From positions 1,674,001-1,738,000 of the forward strand of contig OZ245874.1 in the NCBI GenBank assembly GCA_965229335.1: DNA of 64,000 nt, in the 5' to 3' direction. The position numbers and the translations under genes were made by a program. This stretch comes from JAFKFH01 sp017307375 (GTDB lineage Bacteria; Pseudomonadota; Alphaproteobacteria; Ferrovibrionales; Ferrovibrionaceae). The notes beneath the pieces were generated by a model. The model saw only the letters and a list, made by a program, of their open reading frames with translations, was not told the DNA's origin and did no database searches. Positions 26,519 to 35,152 of this stretch are shown piece after piece (the stretch's first letter is position 1; each line of letters opens with the position of its first letter).

Positions 26519-27964
26519 TCAGAGGTGCATGTGGTCGCCGAGGCCGGATTCGTCGTCCAGGACCTCGCGTTCGGTGCCGATATCGGCGTAAGGCGTCCAT
26601 TGCCCGGGAATGCCGAACCAGACTTCCCAGCGGTCGCGCATCACCTGCTCCTCGTCGGCATCGGCCAGCACGGTCAGCGGCAGGGGCCGGACCGGGGCAC
26701 GATAGCCGGCCAGCGGTACCTCGGCCGGGTCGAGGTTCGAGGCGAGCGCCAGATGCAGCGCCACCTGTTCGCGGCAGCGACGGCCTTGGCAGTGGCCCAT
26801 GGTCACGCGGGTCAGCCGCTTCATCTGGTCGTGGCTAGGCGGGCCGTCGGCCAGCATCGAAGAGAGGTCGTGACCTTGCGGTGGCGGGCAGCCGAGATAG
26901 CGCGGCGGCTGCATCCCCAGCAGTTCGGCCCGGCTGACTTCCTCGCACAGGCAGACCAGCTCGCGCCCATCGCCGGCGCGGGTCTGGGCCCGCACCCAGT
27001 CCAGGCGATAGCCATAGCCGTCGCCCGAAGGCACGCCGGCACAATCGCCAGCGAAGCTGACGCCCGGGATGCTCGACCGGCCTTCGCCGTCGACCAGCGG
27101 CACATGCCCGCCGCTGTCGCCGCGGGCCGCGAGACGGCACCCCAGCACATCGGCCAGTTCGACCACGGGGACCAGGCCGATGGCGAGGCAGATCGTGTCG
27201 CAGGCGATCCGGGTGACGGCGCCGCCGGGACCGACCAGGTCGACCGCCTCGATGCCGGACGGACCGCCGACCGCACGCGCGACCGCATGGCCGATCAGGA
27301 CCGGCAGATCGGTGACGGACTGCGCGCTGTCGCGCACTTCGACGAGGCATGCCACCTCGAGTCCGCGCGCCTGCGCCTGCCGGGCGGTCTCTACCGCCAG
27401 GTCGCCCGAGCCGAGAATGACGATGCGCCGGCCGTCGAAGGCGTCATAGGTGGCGATGAGCGACTGCAGCGCGCGGGCGCCGATCACCCCGGGCTGTTCG
27501 ACACCGGCGAAGGAAACGACGAAGTCGCGCGCGCCGGCGGCCACCACCAGCCGGTCGAAACCGATCAGCCACGAGCGTTCGTCGTCGGCCAGCCCGACGA
27601 CGCGGCCCGGCAGGGTCTGGACGCCCGGGCCGTTGACGAAGGCACCCCAGGCATAGACGCCCAGGCGGACGTCGACACCGGCCTCGAAGGCTTCCTCCAG
27701 TGCCGGCTTGGCCGACAGGACCTGCTCGACCATGCGCGGCTTGTTGTGCACGGCGGCGGTCATCCGCTGGCCGTAGAAGAGCGGCACGTCGAGGCCCATC
27801 AGTCCGCCGGCGACGGGGTTTTCGTCGACCAGCACCACCTTGGCACCGTCGCGTGCACCGGCGATCGCGGCGGCGATGCCGGCCGGGCCGGCACCGATCA
27901 CCAGCAGTTCGGCGTGTTCGGCCGGGGCGCCGTGCTTGCCGGCGACCGATTTCGGGTCCAGCAT
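26519..27964 (-). CDS. HcnB/opine-oxidase-A-like flavoprotein with [2Fe-2S] domain
   Basis: A 481-residue pyridine nucleotide-disulphide-type flavoprotein: FAD motif LLVIGAGPAGIAAAIAGARDG, second dinucleotide motif IVILGSGDLAVETARQAQ, and C-terminal BFD-type [2Fe-2S] domain with CLCEEV (C-x-C) and HCQGRRC (C-x4-C). This architecture is that of OoxA/HcnB, the subunit that accepts electrons from a DAO-type partner. The partner is encoded next at 25359-26507. Last residues (ESGLGDHMHL) are unremarkable. Start overlaps the upstream stop by one base (TGATG). Confidence 0.88.
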   Translation of the reverse strand: MLDPKSVAGKHGAPAEHAELLVIGAGPAGIAAAIAGARDGAKVVLVDENPVAGGLMGLDVPLFYGQRMTAAVHNKPRMVEQVLSAKPALEEAFEAGVDVRLGVYAWGAFVNGPGVQTLPGRVVGLADDERSWLIGFDRLVVAAGARDFVVSFAGVEQPGVIGARALQSLIATYDAFDGRRIVILGSGDLAVETARQAQARGLEVACLVEVRDSAQSVTDLPVLIGHAVARAVGGPSGIEAVDLVGPGGAVTRIACDTICLAIGLVPVVELADVLGCRLAARGDSGGHVPLVDGEGRSSIPGVSFAGDCAGVPSGDGYGYRLDWVRAQTRAGDGRELVCLCEEVSRAELLGMQPPRYLGCPPPQGHDLSSMLADGPPSHDQMKRLTRVTMGHCQGRRCREQVALHLALASNLDPAEVPLAGYRAPVRPLPLTVLADADEEQVMRDRWEVWFGIPGQWTPYADIGTEREVLDDESGLGDHMHL

Positions 27965-29223
27965 CAGACCGCCTCCATCGCCCGGTCGAGATCGGCGATC
28001 AGGTCCGCCTCATGCTCGACGCCGACCGAGATCCGCAGGGTGGAATCGTCGACTCCCATCGCCTCGCGCCGCTCGCGCGGCACCGCGAAATGGGTCGTGG
28101 TCGCCGAATGGCAGATCAGCGTCTCGGTGCCGCCCAGGCTGACCGCCATACGGATCACCTGCAGGCGGTCGAGCATGCGGAAGGCGGCCGCCTCGCCGCC
28201 CCTGATCCGGAACGAGAAGGTCGAGCCCGCGCCGCGGCATTGCCGGGCGAATGCCGCGGCACCGGGGCCGCCGTCGTTGGCGATGAAGCCGAGATAGGTG
28301 ACCGAGGCGACCTTGGGGTGGTCGCGCAGGAAGGCGGCGATCGCCGTCGCGTTGCGCCCGGCCCGCTCGGTGCGCAGATGCATGGTTTCGAGCGAACGCA
28401 AGAGCATCCAGCAGTCATGCGGGTTCAGATGGGTGCCGAGCAGCGTGCGCAGCTGCTTCAGGCGGCCGATCATTGCCGCATCGCCGCTGATGCCGCCGCC
28501 CAGCAGGTCGGAATGGCCGCCGGCATATTTGGTCAGCGAGGTGACGCAGAGGTCCGCCCCGTGACGCAGCGGATTCTGCTGGAATGGACCGAGGAAGGTG
28601 TTGTCGACCACGACCGGCGGTCGGTGCCCCTGTGCCCGGCCGATCTCGGCCGCCACCTCGGCCGCCAGCGCGATGTCGCTGATGCCGCCGGTCGGGTTGG
28701 CGGGGGTCTCGATCATCACGAGGCCGACGGTGCCGGCCGCCATCGCTTCGCCCGCCGCCGCCCGCACCGATGCCGGGTCCAGCGCATCGCCGATGCCGAC
28801 CGGGCGGATGCCGAAATGCGACAGCTGCGTGTGGACCAGCGCGTCGGTCCCGCCATAGAGCGGCCGCGAATGCAGGATCACCTGGCCGGGCCGCAGGATC
28901 GACTGCATCATCGTCGAGATCGCCGCCATGCCGCTGTTGAACACCGCCGCCTCGGCCGCGCCGTCGAGCACCGCCAGCCGCTGTTCCAGCATCGTCATGT
29001 TCGGGTGGTCGAGGCGCGAATAAATGTAGCCCGATGCCTCGTCGGGACGGGCCGGCCGCGCGCCGAAATAGACCTCGTGCACGTCCTTGGCGTGCTGGGC
29101 GGTCGGGTAGACGAAGGTCGACGTCAGGAACATCGGCGGCTTGACCGCGCCGTGATGGGCATGGGCGTCGTAGCCGGCGCCGACGGTGAGCGTATCGGGA
29201 TGCAGGCCATCGCCGCCGCTCAT
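27964..29223 (-). CDS. Cys/Met-metabolism PLP enzyme (methionine gamma-lyase-like)
   Basis: A 419-residue fold-type I PLP enzyme of the cystathionine gamma-synthase/methionine gamma-lyase family. The PLP Lys is in SLTKYAGGHSD; earlier landmarks are YSRLDHPN, FNSGMAAIS, LYGGTDALVH and VVDNTFLGPFQQNPL. Methionine gamma-lyases have a reactive Cys where this has Gly (YGGT), the state found in most other family members. It could perform beta- or gamma-elimination or replacement on a sulphur or oxygen amino acid derived from the demethylated substrate. Second gene of the operon; ATG overlaps the Rieske gene stop (ATGA). Confidence 0.88.
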   Translation of the reverse strand: MSGGDGLHPDTLTVGAGYDAHAHHGAVKPPMFLTSTFVYPTAQHAKDVHEVYFGARPARPDEASGYIYSRLDHPNMTMLEQRLAVLDGAAEAAVFNSGMAAISTMMQSILRPGQVILHSRPLYGGTDALVHTQLSHFGIRPVGIGDALDPASVRAAAGEAMAAGTVGLVMIETPANPTGGISDIALAAEVAAEIGRAQGHRPPVVVDNTFLGPFQQNPLRHGADLCVTSLTKYAGGHSDLLGGGISGDAAMIGRLKQLRTLLGTHLNPHDCWMLLRSLETMHLRTERAGRNATAIAAFLRDHPKVASVTYLGFIANDGGPGAAAFARQCRGAGSTFSFRIRGGEAAAFRMLDRLQVIRMAVSLGGTETLICHSATTTHFAVPRERREAMGVDDSTLRISVGVEHEADLIADLDRAMEAV

Positions 29224-30431
29224 CGCGCCGTCTCCGCGATGTAGCGGCGCGCCGTGGCGCAATACCAGTCGGTGAAGCGGATCAGCAGCGCCTCGGCATC
29301 GTGCGAATAGGGGCCGGGCAGATAGCCGGCCGAATGCACGCCGCGCTGGTTGTTCTCGGCCAGGTCGCGGTCCTGCAGGTTGGTCCGGGTCCACAGCGCG
29401 CCGAGGCGGTCGAGGTCGTAGTCGACGCCCTCGACCGCGTCCTTGTGGACCAGCCATTTCGAGACGACGAGGGTTTCCTCGGGCCCGGTCGGCCAGGCGG
29501 TAAACATGAAGACGTGGTCGCCCACCGCATGGGCAAAGCTGTGCGGTTCCAATGCCCAGCGCAGCGAGCCGATGTCGCCGCCTTCGGCCGGGCACATCGG
29601 GCGGGAGACGACCGGCTGGCCGTCCAGCGTCATCGAGACGCAGCCGGGATTGAGCGGGAAACGGATGGCCTGCCACCAGTCGCCCTCGACCGGCCCGACG
29701 GGCAGGCCTGCGGCGGCCATGCGGGTATTGAAACGCTCGACCTCGCCGGCTTCGTCCGCCTCGAAATGCGCCCGGGCGCCGATCGGGAACGTAACCGACA
29801 GTTCCGGATGACGCGCCGAGCAGTGATAGCACTCGCGCGCGTTCTCCATCACCAGCTTCCAGTTCGCCCGCTCGATCAGCGTGCTTTCCAGCGCCACCTT
29901 GGCATTGGCGAGATCATGGGGCAGCAGCAGCGGCGCCAGCTTTTCGCGGAAATCGGCAAAGGGCGGCGGATCGTCGCTCAGGCAGACATAGACCGTGCCG
30001 GCCACGGTGCCGACATGGATCGGCCGCAGGCCGTGACCGGCGCGGTCGAAATCGTCGGGCATGCGGCCGGCATGCACCAGCTTGCCGGTCAGGTCGTAGG
30101 TCCACTGGTGATAGGGGCAGGTCAGGGTGCGGGCGCGGCCATGGCCGTTTTCGCAGATCTGGGCGCCGCGATGGCGGCAGGAATTGTGGAAGCCGCGCAA
30201 CTGCCCGTCACGATCGCGCAGCACGATGATCGGCGACCTGCCGACGGTCAGGCTGAGATAGCTGCCCGGTTCGGCGAATTCGACTTCGAAACCGACCATC
30301 AGCCAGGAACGAAGGAAAATCGCGTCCATGTCGAAATCATAGATGTCGCGATCGTTATAGAGATTCGACGGAAGGGAATGCCCGGGCAGGCGCTTGTCGA
30401 ACAAAAGGCTGACATGGCCAAGATCGACCAT
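29220..30431 (-). CDS. Rieske oxygenase, betaine-demethylase type
   Basis: A 403-residue ring-hydroxylating-type oxygenase alpha subunit similar to GbcA/stachydrine demethylase. The Rieske ligands are in SCRHRGAQIC and TCPYHQW (CxH...CxxH), and the mononuclear iron site is in ENARECYHCSARHPEL (Glu, His-x4-His). Relatives demethylate quaternary amines, releasing formaldehyde. GAAGGAA ribosome site before the ATG; it is the first gene of an eight-gene operon with a PLP enzyme, two flavoproteins and SoxBDAG. The NADH reductase partner usually next to gbcA is not encoded in the window. The substrate is inferred only as N-methylated. Confidence 0.9.
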   Translation of the reverse strand: MVDLGHVSLLFDKRLPGHSLPSNLYNDRDIYDFDMDAIFLRSWLMVGFEVEFAEPGSYLSLTVGRSPIIVLRDRDGQLRGFHNSCRHRGAQICENGHGRARTLTCPYHQWTYDLTGKLVHAGRMPDDFDRAGHGLRPIHVGTVAGTVYVCLSDDPPPFADFREKLAPLLLPHDLANAKVALESTLIERANWKLVMENARECYHCSARHPELSVTFPIGARAHFEADEAGEVERFNTRMAAAGLPVGPVEGDWWQAIRFPLNPGCVSMTLDGQPVVSRPMCPAEGGDIGSLRWALEPHSFAHAVGDHVFMFTAWPTGPEETLVVSKWLVHKDAVEGVDYDLDRLGALWTRTNLQDRDLAENNQRGVHSAGYLPGPYSHDAEALLIRFTDWYCATARRYIAETAR

Positions 30432-30531
30432 TGGGGTTCCTTCGTCTTGCAATAACTTGCGATATGGTCCGAGTAGGCGATGACGATCCCGCAGATACTG
30501 AGATCGCGATTGCCGAAATGGTGGCATACGA

Positions 30532-30550
30532 GATTGCTGTAAGGGCAATC
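30532..30550. promoter_or_regulatory. Candidate LysR operator
   Basis: GATTGC-N7-GCAATC, a perfect 6-bp inverted repeat containing T-N11-A, the generic LysR box. It lies in the 237-base divergent region between the Rieske operon (start 30431) and the LysR gene (start 30669), about 100 bases from each. Confidence 0.5.
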
Positions 30551-30668
30551 ATAAATAGTCATGGGGTTCATCAGTTTTTGGGCGTTGTCCGGCCCATGAC
30601 ATAATTTGATAGTCAACAACGGCCGGCGGCGACGCCGGCCACAGCCGGTGCGGGGGCACATACGGTTC

Positions 30669-31631
30669 ATGGTCAGGTTCAATCGACATTGGTTGCCTTT
30701 GAACGCGCTCAGGGCCTTCGAGGCCGTGGGCCAGAACCTGTCCTTCACCGCCGCGGCCAGTGCGCTGCACGTCTCGCAAGGGGCGATCAGCCGTCATGTG
30801 ATCAACCTCGAGAAGCTGCTCGGCCATCAGTTGCTGGCGCGCCGGCCGCAATCGCTGGCCCTGACCAAGGCCGGCACCACGCTGCTGCCGGTGGTCCGCG
30901 ATGCCTTCGACCGGATCGAGGTGGCGCTCAACGACATCGTGCGCGAAGGCGTCGGGCGCAAGACGCTGAAGCTGCAGCTGCCGCCGTCCTTCGCCCAGAA
31001 GCTGGCGCTGCCGATCCTGCAGGGTTTCAAGAAGGACTTTCCCGAGATCTTCGTCGACATCTCGTCGATCGGCTTTACCGGCCTGCCGCGCAACGACTGC
31101 GACGTCGCCGTGGTCTACGACCGGCCGAAGGCGGGCGACACCATCACCGACCTCCTGTGGATGAATCGCGTCGCGCCGGCCTGCACGCCCGAACTGGCTG
31201 CACGCCACCAGAACATGCCGATGCGCGAGATGCTGGCCGCCAACGAGCTGATCCACGTCAAGCTCGAGGGGCAGACGCCCGGCCTGCTGTGGGAGGGATA
31301 CTCGCGCCACCATCAGCTCGGCCTCGACACCGACAGCGGGCTCGCCTTCGACACGGCGATGCTCGCCGCCCAATACGCGATGTGCGGCGACGGGGTCGCG
31401 CTGCTCGACGTCGATCTCTTCGCCGACGACTTCGCGGCCGGCCGGCTGGTCACGCTGGGCGAGCCGTTCGAGGACGGCTACGGCTATTTCCTCAACCTGC
31501 ACCCCGAGGATCTGGCCGACCCGGTCATCGCCGTCTTCCGCTCGTGGATGATCCGGCATTTCGCCGGCATTGCCGAACAGAACGCCATAGAAGCAAACAA
31601 CAGGGAAGGTAACACGACATGTCCGGACTGA
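30669..31631 (+). CDS. LysR-family transcriptional regulator
   Basis: A 320-residue regulator of GcvA-like subtype. Residues ~5-65 are the winged helix (LNALRAFEAVGQNLSFTAAASALHVSQGAISRHVINLEKLLG), ~95-300 the co-inducer domain. The ATG at 30669 gives the standard MVRFNRHWLPLNALR opening; an upstream TTG extension is Arg-rich and unlikely. It is divergent from the Rieske/Sox operon and its 3' end overlaps the binding-protein gene by 13 bases, so it is placed to control both the uptake and catabolic operons, probably with a pathway intermediate as co-inducer. Confidence 0.92.
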   Translation: MVRFNRHWLPLNALRAFEAVGQNLSFTAAASALHVSQGAISRHVINLEKLLGHQLLARRPQSLALTKAGTTLLPVVRDAFDRIEVALNDIVREGVGRKTLKLQLPPSFAQKLALPILQGFKKDFPEIFVDISSIGFTGLPRNDCDVAVVYDRPKAGDTITDLLWMNRVAPACTPELAARHQNMPMREMLAANELIHVKLEGQTPGLLWEGYSRHHQLGLDTDSGLAFDTAMLAAQYAMCGDGVALLDVDLFADDFAAGRLVTLGEPFEDGYGYFLNLHPEDLADPVIAVFRSWMIRHFAGIAEQNAIEANNREGNTTCPD

Positions 31632-33262
31632 AGCTCGGCCGCCTGCGCAGCATGCTCGGTGGCGCTCTGCATCCCGCGGTGCGGCCGCTGGCCGAACAGG
31701 CCACGCGCGGCGAGATCGGCCGCCGCGAATTCCTGCGGACCGCGGCCTTCCTCGGTGTCACCGCCGCCTCCGCCAAGGCGTTCATCGGTGATCTCGGCCT
31801 GGTCGGCGAGGCCGCCGCCCAGGGCGCGCCCAAGCAGGGCGGGACGCTGCGCTTCGCCTGCTCGGTCATGGAAATGAAGGACCCGGCGCTGGTCACCTGG
31901 GCCGAGCCGTCGAACCTCTATCGCAATTCGCTGGAATTCCTGGCCGAGGTCGATGCCGACAACGTCACCCAGCCTTACCTCGCCGAGGGCTGGAAGCCGT
32001 CGGATGACCTGAAGACCTGGACGTTCAAGCTGCGGCCCGGCGTCAAGTGGTCGAACGGCGACGACTTCACGGTCGAGGATGTCGAGTTCAACTTCAAGCG
32101 CTGGCAGGCGCCGGATTCGAAATCGCCCAACAAGACGTCGTTTGCGATGGTGACGAAGTTCGAGAAGCTGTCCGACCTCGAGTTCCGCCTGACGCTCGAT
32201 CGCGCGGTGCTGGCGATTCCCGAGATGCTCTACGCCTACACCTGTCCGATCCTGCATCGCAAGTTCGACGAGATGGGCTCCGACTGGATCAAGAACCCGA
32301 TCGGCACCGGCCCCTTCCAGATGACCGAGTACAAGGTTTCCTCGATCGCCAAGTTCAAGCGGCGTGACGGCTATTGGGGCAAGCCGGCCTTCCTGGACGA
32401 GATCCAGTATATCGACCTCGGCACCGACATCGCGGCGCATGTCGCGGCCCTGGCCGCCGGCCAGGTCGACGTGCTCTACCGTGTCACCATCGCCGAGATC
32501 GAGCTGGTCGAGAAGCTGCCCAATGTCCGCCTGCTCCGCGGCAAGGCGGCGCAGACCGTGGTCATGCGCATGCAGGTCGACCAGAAGCCGTTCGACGACA
32601 TCCGCGTGCGCCAGGCCGTCTGCCTCGCCGCCGATAACCAGAAGATGCTGGAACTCGCCTACCGCAACCGTGGCGTGGTCGGCGAGAATCATCACGTCGC
32701 CCCGTTCCAGCCGGAATACTTCAAGCTGCCGCCGCTGAAGCGCGATGTCGCCAAGGCCAAGGCGCTGCTGGCCGAGGCCGGCTACAAGGACGGCATCGAC
32801 CTCGAACTCGTCGTCGGCAACACCCAGGGCAAGTGGGAGCAGGACGCCTCGCAGGTCCTGCAGCAGGCGCTGGCCGAGGCCGGCATCCGCCTCAAGCTGA
32901 ACGTCATGCCTGCCGCCCAGTACTGGCCGATCTGGGACAAGGTGCCGTTCGGCGTCACCTTCTGGGCCCACCGCCCCCTGGCGGTCATGACGCTCGACCT
33001 TGCCTACCGCTCGGGCGCGTCGTGGAACGAGAGCCATTTTTCCGACAAGAACTTCGACGCCGCCCTCGACAAGGCGATGGGCATCGTCAACCCGCGCGAG
33101 CGGTCGCAGGCGATGGAGCAGGTCGAGAAGATCCTGCAGGATTCCTGCGTCATCGTGCAGCCGTTCTGGGCCGACAAGTTCGCGGCCGTCTCGGCCAAGG
33201 TCAACAACCACCGGCCGCACCCGGCCGATTATTTCCGCATGGATCGCGTCTGGATGACCTAG
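31619..33262 (+). CDS. Family-5 ABC substrate-binding protein with Tat signal
   Basis: A 547-residue periplasmic receptor of the DppA/OppA class. The N-terminus carries a twin-arginine signal (GRREFLRTAAFLGVTAAS, RR at ~36-37), so it may be exported folded. Family landmarks are AEGWKPSDDLKTWTFKLRPGVKWSNGDDFTVEDVEF and NPIGTGPFQM. Such proteins bind peptides, nickel, opines or betaines. The long pre-signal segment (~35 residues) is unusual. Overlaps the LysR gene, and is followed by two permeases and a double ATPase. Ligand is presumably the substrate of the Rieske/Sox pathway (inference). Confidence 0.93.
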   Translation: MSGLKLGRLRSMLGGALHPAVRPLAEQATRGEIGRREFLRTAAFLGVTAASAKAFIGDLGLVGEAAAQGAPKQGGTLRFACSVMEMKDPALVTWAEPSNLYRNSLEFLAEVDADNVTQPYLAEGWKPSDDLKTWTFKLRPGVKWSNGDDFTVEDVEFNFKRWQAPDSKSPNKTSFAMVTKFEKLSDLEFRLTLDRAVLAIPEMLYAYTCPILHRKFDEMGSDWIKNPIGTGPFQMTEYKVSSIAKFKRRDGYWGKPAFLDEIQYIDLGTDIAAHVAALAAGQVDVLYRVTIAEIELVEKLPNVRLLRGKAAQTVVMRMQVDQKPFDDIRVRQAVCLAADNQKMLELAYRNRGVVGENHHVAPFQPEYFKLPPLKRDVAKAKALLAEAGYKDGIDLELVVGNTQGKWEQDASQVLQQALAEAGIRLKLNVMPAAQYWPIWDKVPFGVTFWAHRPLAVMTLDLAYRSGASWNESHFSDKNFDAALDKAMGIVNPRERSQAMEQVEKILQDSCVIVQPFWADKFAAVSAKVNNHRPHPADYFRMDRVWMT

Positions 33263-33274
33263 TCTGTCGCCTGT

Positions 33275-33302
33275 CGTCATCCCGGCTTCGGCCGGGATGA
33301 CG
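33275..33302 (+). other. Intercistronic stem-loop, CGTCATCCCGGC type
   Basis: CGTCATCCCGGC-TTCG-GCCGGGATGACG: a perfect 12-bp stem with a stable TTCG loop, 13 bases after the binding-protein stop. This sequence type also occurs as a dispersed repeat in many alphaproteobacteria. No T-run, so partial termination or mRNA protection is more likely than full termination. Confidence 0.75.
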
Positions 33303-33344
33303 ATCGCCCCTTCCGGCCCGGGTTGACAGGGAGACGACAGCGGA

Positions 33345-34304
33345 ATGAAGCGCTACATCGCCATCAAGCTCGGCGAAATGATCCTCGTCATGCTGGCGGT
33401 GTCGTTCATCGTCCATGTCGCGCTGGAACTGAATGTCGGCGATGTCGCCGCCAAGGTGCTCGGCCAGTTCTCGACCGCGGCGCAGCGCCAGGTCTGGCTG
33501 AAGGAGAACGGCTATCTCGACCCGTTCCTCGTCCGCTATTTCCGCTGGCTCGGCCATTTCATCGTCGGCGACTGGGGCCAGTCGCTGCGCTTTCGCACCG
33601 AGGTGATCAGCCTGATCGGGCCACGGCTTGCCGCCACCGGCATTCTCGCGGCCGCGACGCTTCTCGTCACCGTGCCGATCGCGCTGCTGCTCGGCATTGC
33701 CGCCGGCGTGCGCGAAGGCTCGCTGCTCGATCGCGGCATCACCGTGTTCTCGGTTCTCACCACCTCGATCCCGGAATTCGCCTCGGCCGTCTTCCTCTCG
33801 GCGGTGTTCGTCTTCTGGCTCGGCCTGCTGCCGGGCGCGTCGACGATGACCGCCGGTTTCTCGCCGGCCGAACTCGTGTTGCCGGTGATGGTGCTGTCGC
33901 TCTATACCGCCGGCTACCTCGCGCGGATGACGCGGTCGTCGATGATCGAGGCGATGGCCTCGCCCTATGTGCGCACGGCGATGATGAAGGGCGCCTCGCT
34001 GCCCCGCATCGTCTTTCGCCACGCCCTGCGCAACGCGCTGATCGCGCCGATCACAGTGATCATGCTGCAGATCCCCTGGCTGCTTTCGGGTGTGATCGTC
34101 GTCGAGGTGTTCTTCGCCTACAAGGGGTTCGGCACCTTGCTCTACGAGGCTGCGCTCAATTCCGACATCTACCTGATCGAAGCCTGCGCGATGGTCGGTG
34201 TGGTCGTGGTCGTGGTCACCCAGCTGATCTCCGACATGCTCTACACCTGGCTGAACCCGCGCATCTCGTTCCGCGATGTCGGCCGGCGCGAGGGCGGGGC
34301 ATGA
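33345..34304 (+). CDS. Peptide-type ABC transporter permease (DppB-like)
   Basis: A 319-residue inner-membrane permease with six hydrophobic helices. N-terminal helix LGEMILVMLAVSFIVHVAL, then a periplasmic segment and the core domain with the EAA-type loop AMMKGASLPRIVFRHALRNALIAP and the closing GVIVVEVFFAYKGFGTLLYEAA, both typical of DppB/OppB. GACAGCGGA before the ATG is a weak ribosome site. Forms the channel with the DppC-like protein, whose start overlaps its stop (ATGA). Confidence 0.93.
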   Translation: MKRYIAIKLGEMILVMLAVSFIVHVALELNVGDVAAKVLGQFSTAAQRQVWLKENGYLDPFLVRYFRWLGHFIVGDWGQSLRFRTEVISLIGPRLAATGILAAATLLVTVPIALLLGIAAGVREGSLLDRGITVFSVLTTSIPEFASAVFLSAVFVFWLGLLPGASTMTAGFSPAELVLPVMVLSLYTAGYLARMTRSSMIEAMASPYVRTAMMKGASLPRIVFRHALRNALIAPITVIMLQIPWLLSGVIVVEVFFAYKGFGTLLYEAALNSDIYLIEACAMVGVVVVVVTQLISDMLYTWLNPRISFRDVGRREGGA

Positions 34305-35149
34305 CGGTGCTGGGTGTGCTGCGCCGCTCGGGGCCGGCGCTGATCGGCGGCGCCGTCGTCGGGGTGTGGCTGGCCTGCGCGCTGTTTGCGCCGTTGCTGG
34401 CGCCGTACGACCCGCTGAAATCCTATTCGCCGCTGATCTCGCCCGGCGGGCTGTCGCCGGACGGGATGCGCTTCTGGCTCGGGACCGATCTGCTGGGGCG
34501 CGATATCCTGTCGCGCCTGATTCACGGTGCCCGCACCGTCGTGGTCTGGGCCGGCCTTGCGACGCTGTCGGCCTATGTCGTCGGCCTGGCGGCGGGCCTG
34601 CTGGCCGGTTTCTATCGCGGCTGGGTCGATACCGTGCTGTCGTTCGTCGCCAACACGGTCCTCTCGTTCCCCGTGCTGGTGCTCTATATCGTCATCATCG
34701 TCTCGATCGGCGCCTCCGCCGCCAATATCGTCATTGCGGTCACCTTCGCCTCGGCCCCGGCGATCTTCCGCATCGTCCGCGCCCTGACGATCGACCTGCG
34801 CAGCCGCGACTTCGTCGCCGCTGCGATCACGCAAGGGGAAAGCGACTGGCGCATCATGCTGGTCGAGATCCTGCCCAACGCGTCGGGCCCTCTGGTCGTC
34901 GATGTCTGCCTGCGGCTCGGCTATACCGCCATCACCATCGGCGTGCTAGGATTCCTGGGGCTCGGCCTGCCGCCACCCACGCCCGACTGGGGCGGCATGA
35001 TCAACGACGGCCGGGCCATGGCGATCGCCTTTCCGCATCTCGTGGTCTTCCCCTGCATCGCCATCTCGTCGCTGATGCTGGGCCTGAGCCTCCTGGCCGA
35101 CGGCCTGCGCGAAATCGCCAATGCCGGTCCGGGCGGCGGGGAGGGTTAG
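34301..35149 (+). CDS. Peptide-type ABC transporter permease (DppC-like)
   Basis: A 282-residue permease. Begins with a membrane helix GGAVVGVWLACALFAPLLAPYDP, then FWLGTDLLGRDILSRLIHGART, the standard DppC/OppC text, and further helices with the conserved AAITQGESDWRIMLVEILPNASGPLVVD loop that contacts the ATPase, and GLGLPPPTPDWGGMI near the end. Translationally coupled to the preceding permease and followed three bases later by the ATPase gene. Confidence 0.93.
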   Translation: MTVLGVLRRSGPALIGGAVVGVWLACALFAPLLAPYDPLKSYSPLISPGGLSPDGMRFWLGTDLLGRDILSRLIHGARTVVVWAGLATLSAYVVGLAAGLLAGFYRGWVDTVLSFVANTVLSFPVLVLYIVIIVSIGASAANIVIAVTFASAPAIFRIVRALTIDLRSRDFVAAAITQGESDWRIMLVEILPNASGPLVVDVCLRLGYTAITIGVLGFLGLGLPPPTPDWGGMINDGRAMAIAFPHLVVFPCIAISSLMLGLSLLADGLREIANAGPGGGEG

Positions 35150-35152
35150 GCG

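Noticed and set aside
26525..28297. 590-residue plus-strand open frame
   Set aside because: Antisense to the HcnB-like and PLP genes; no recognisable motif.
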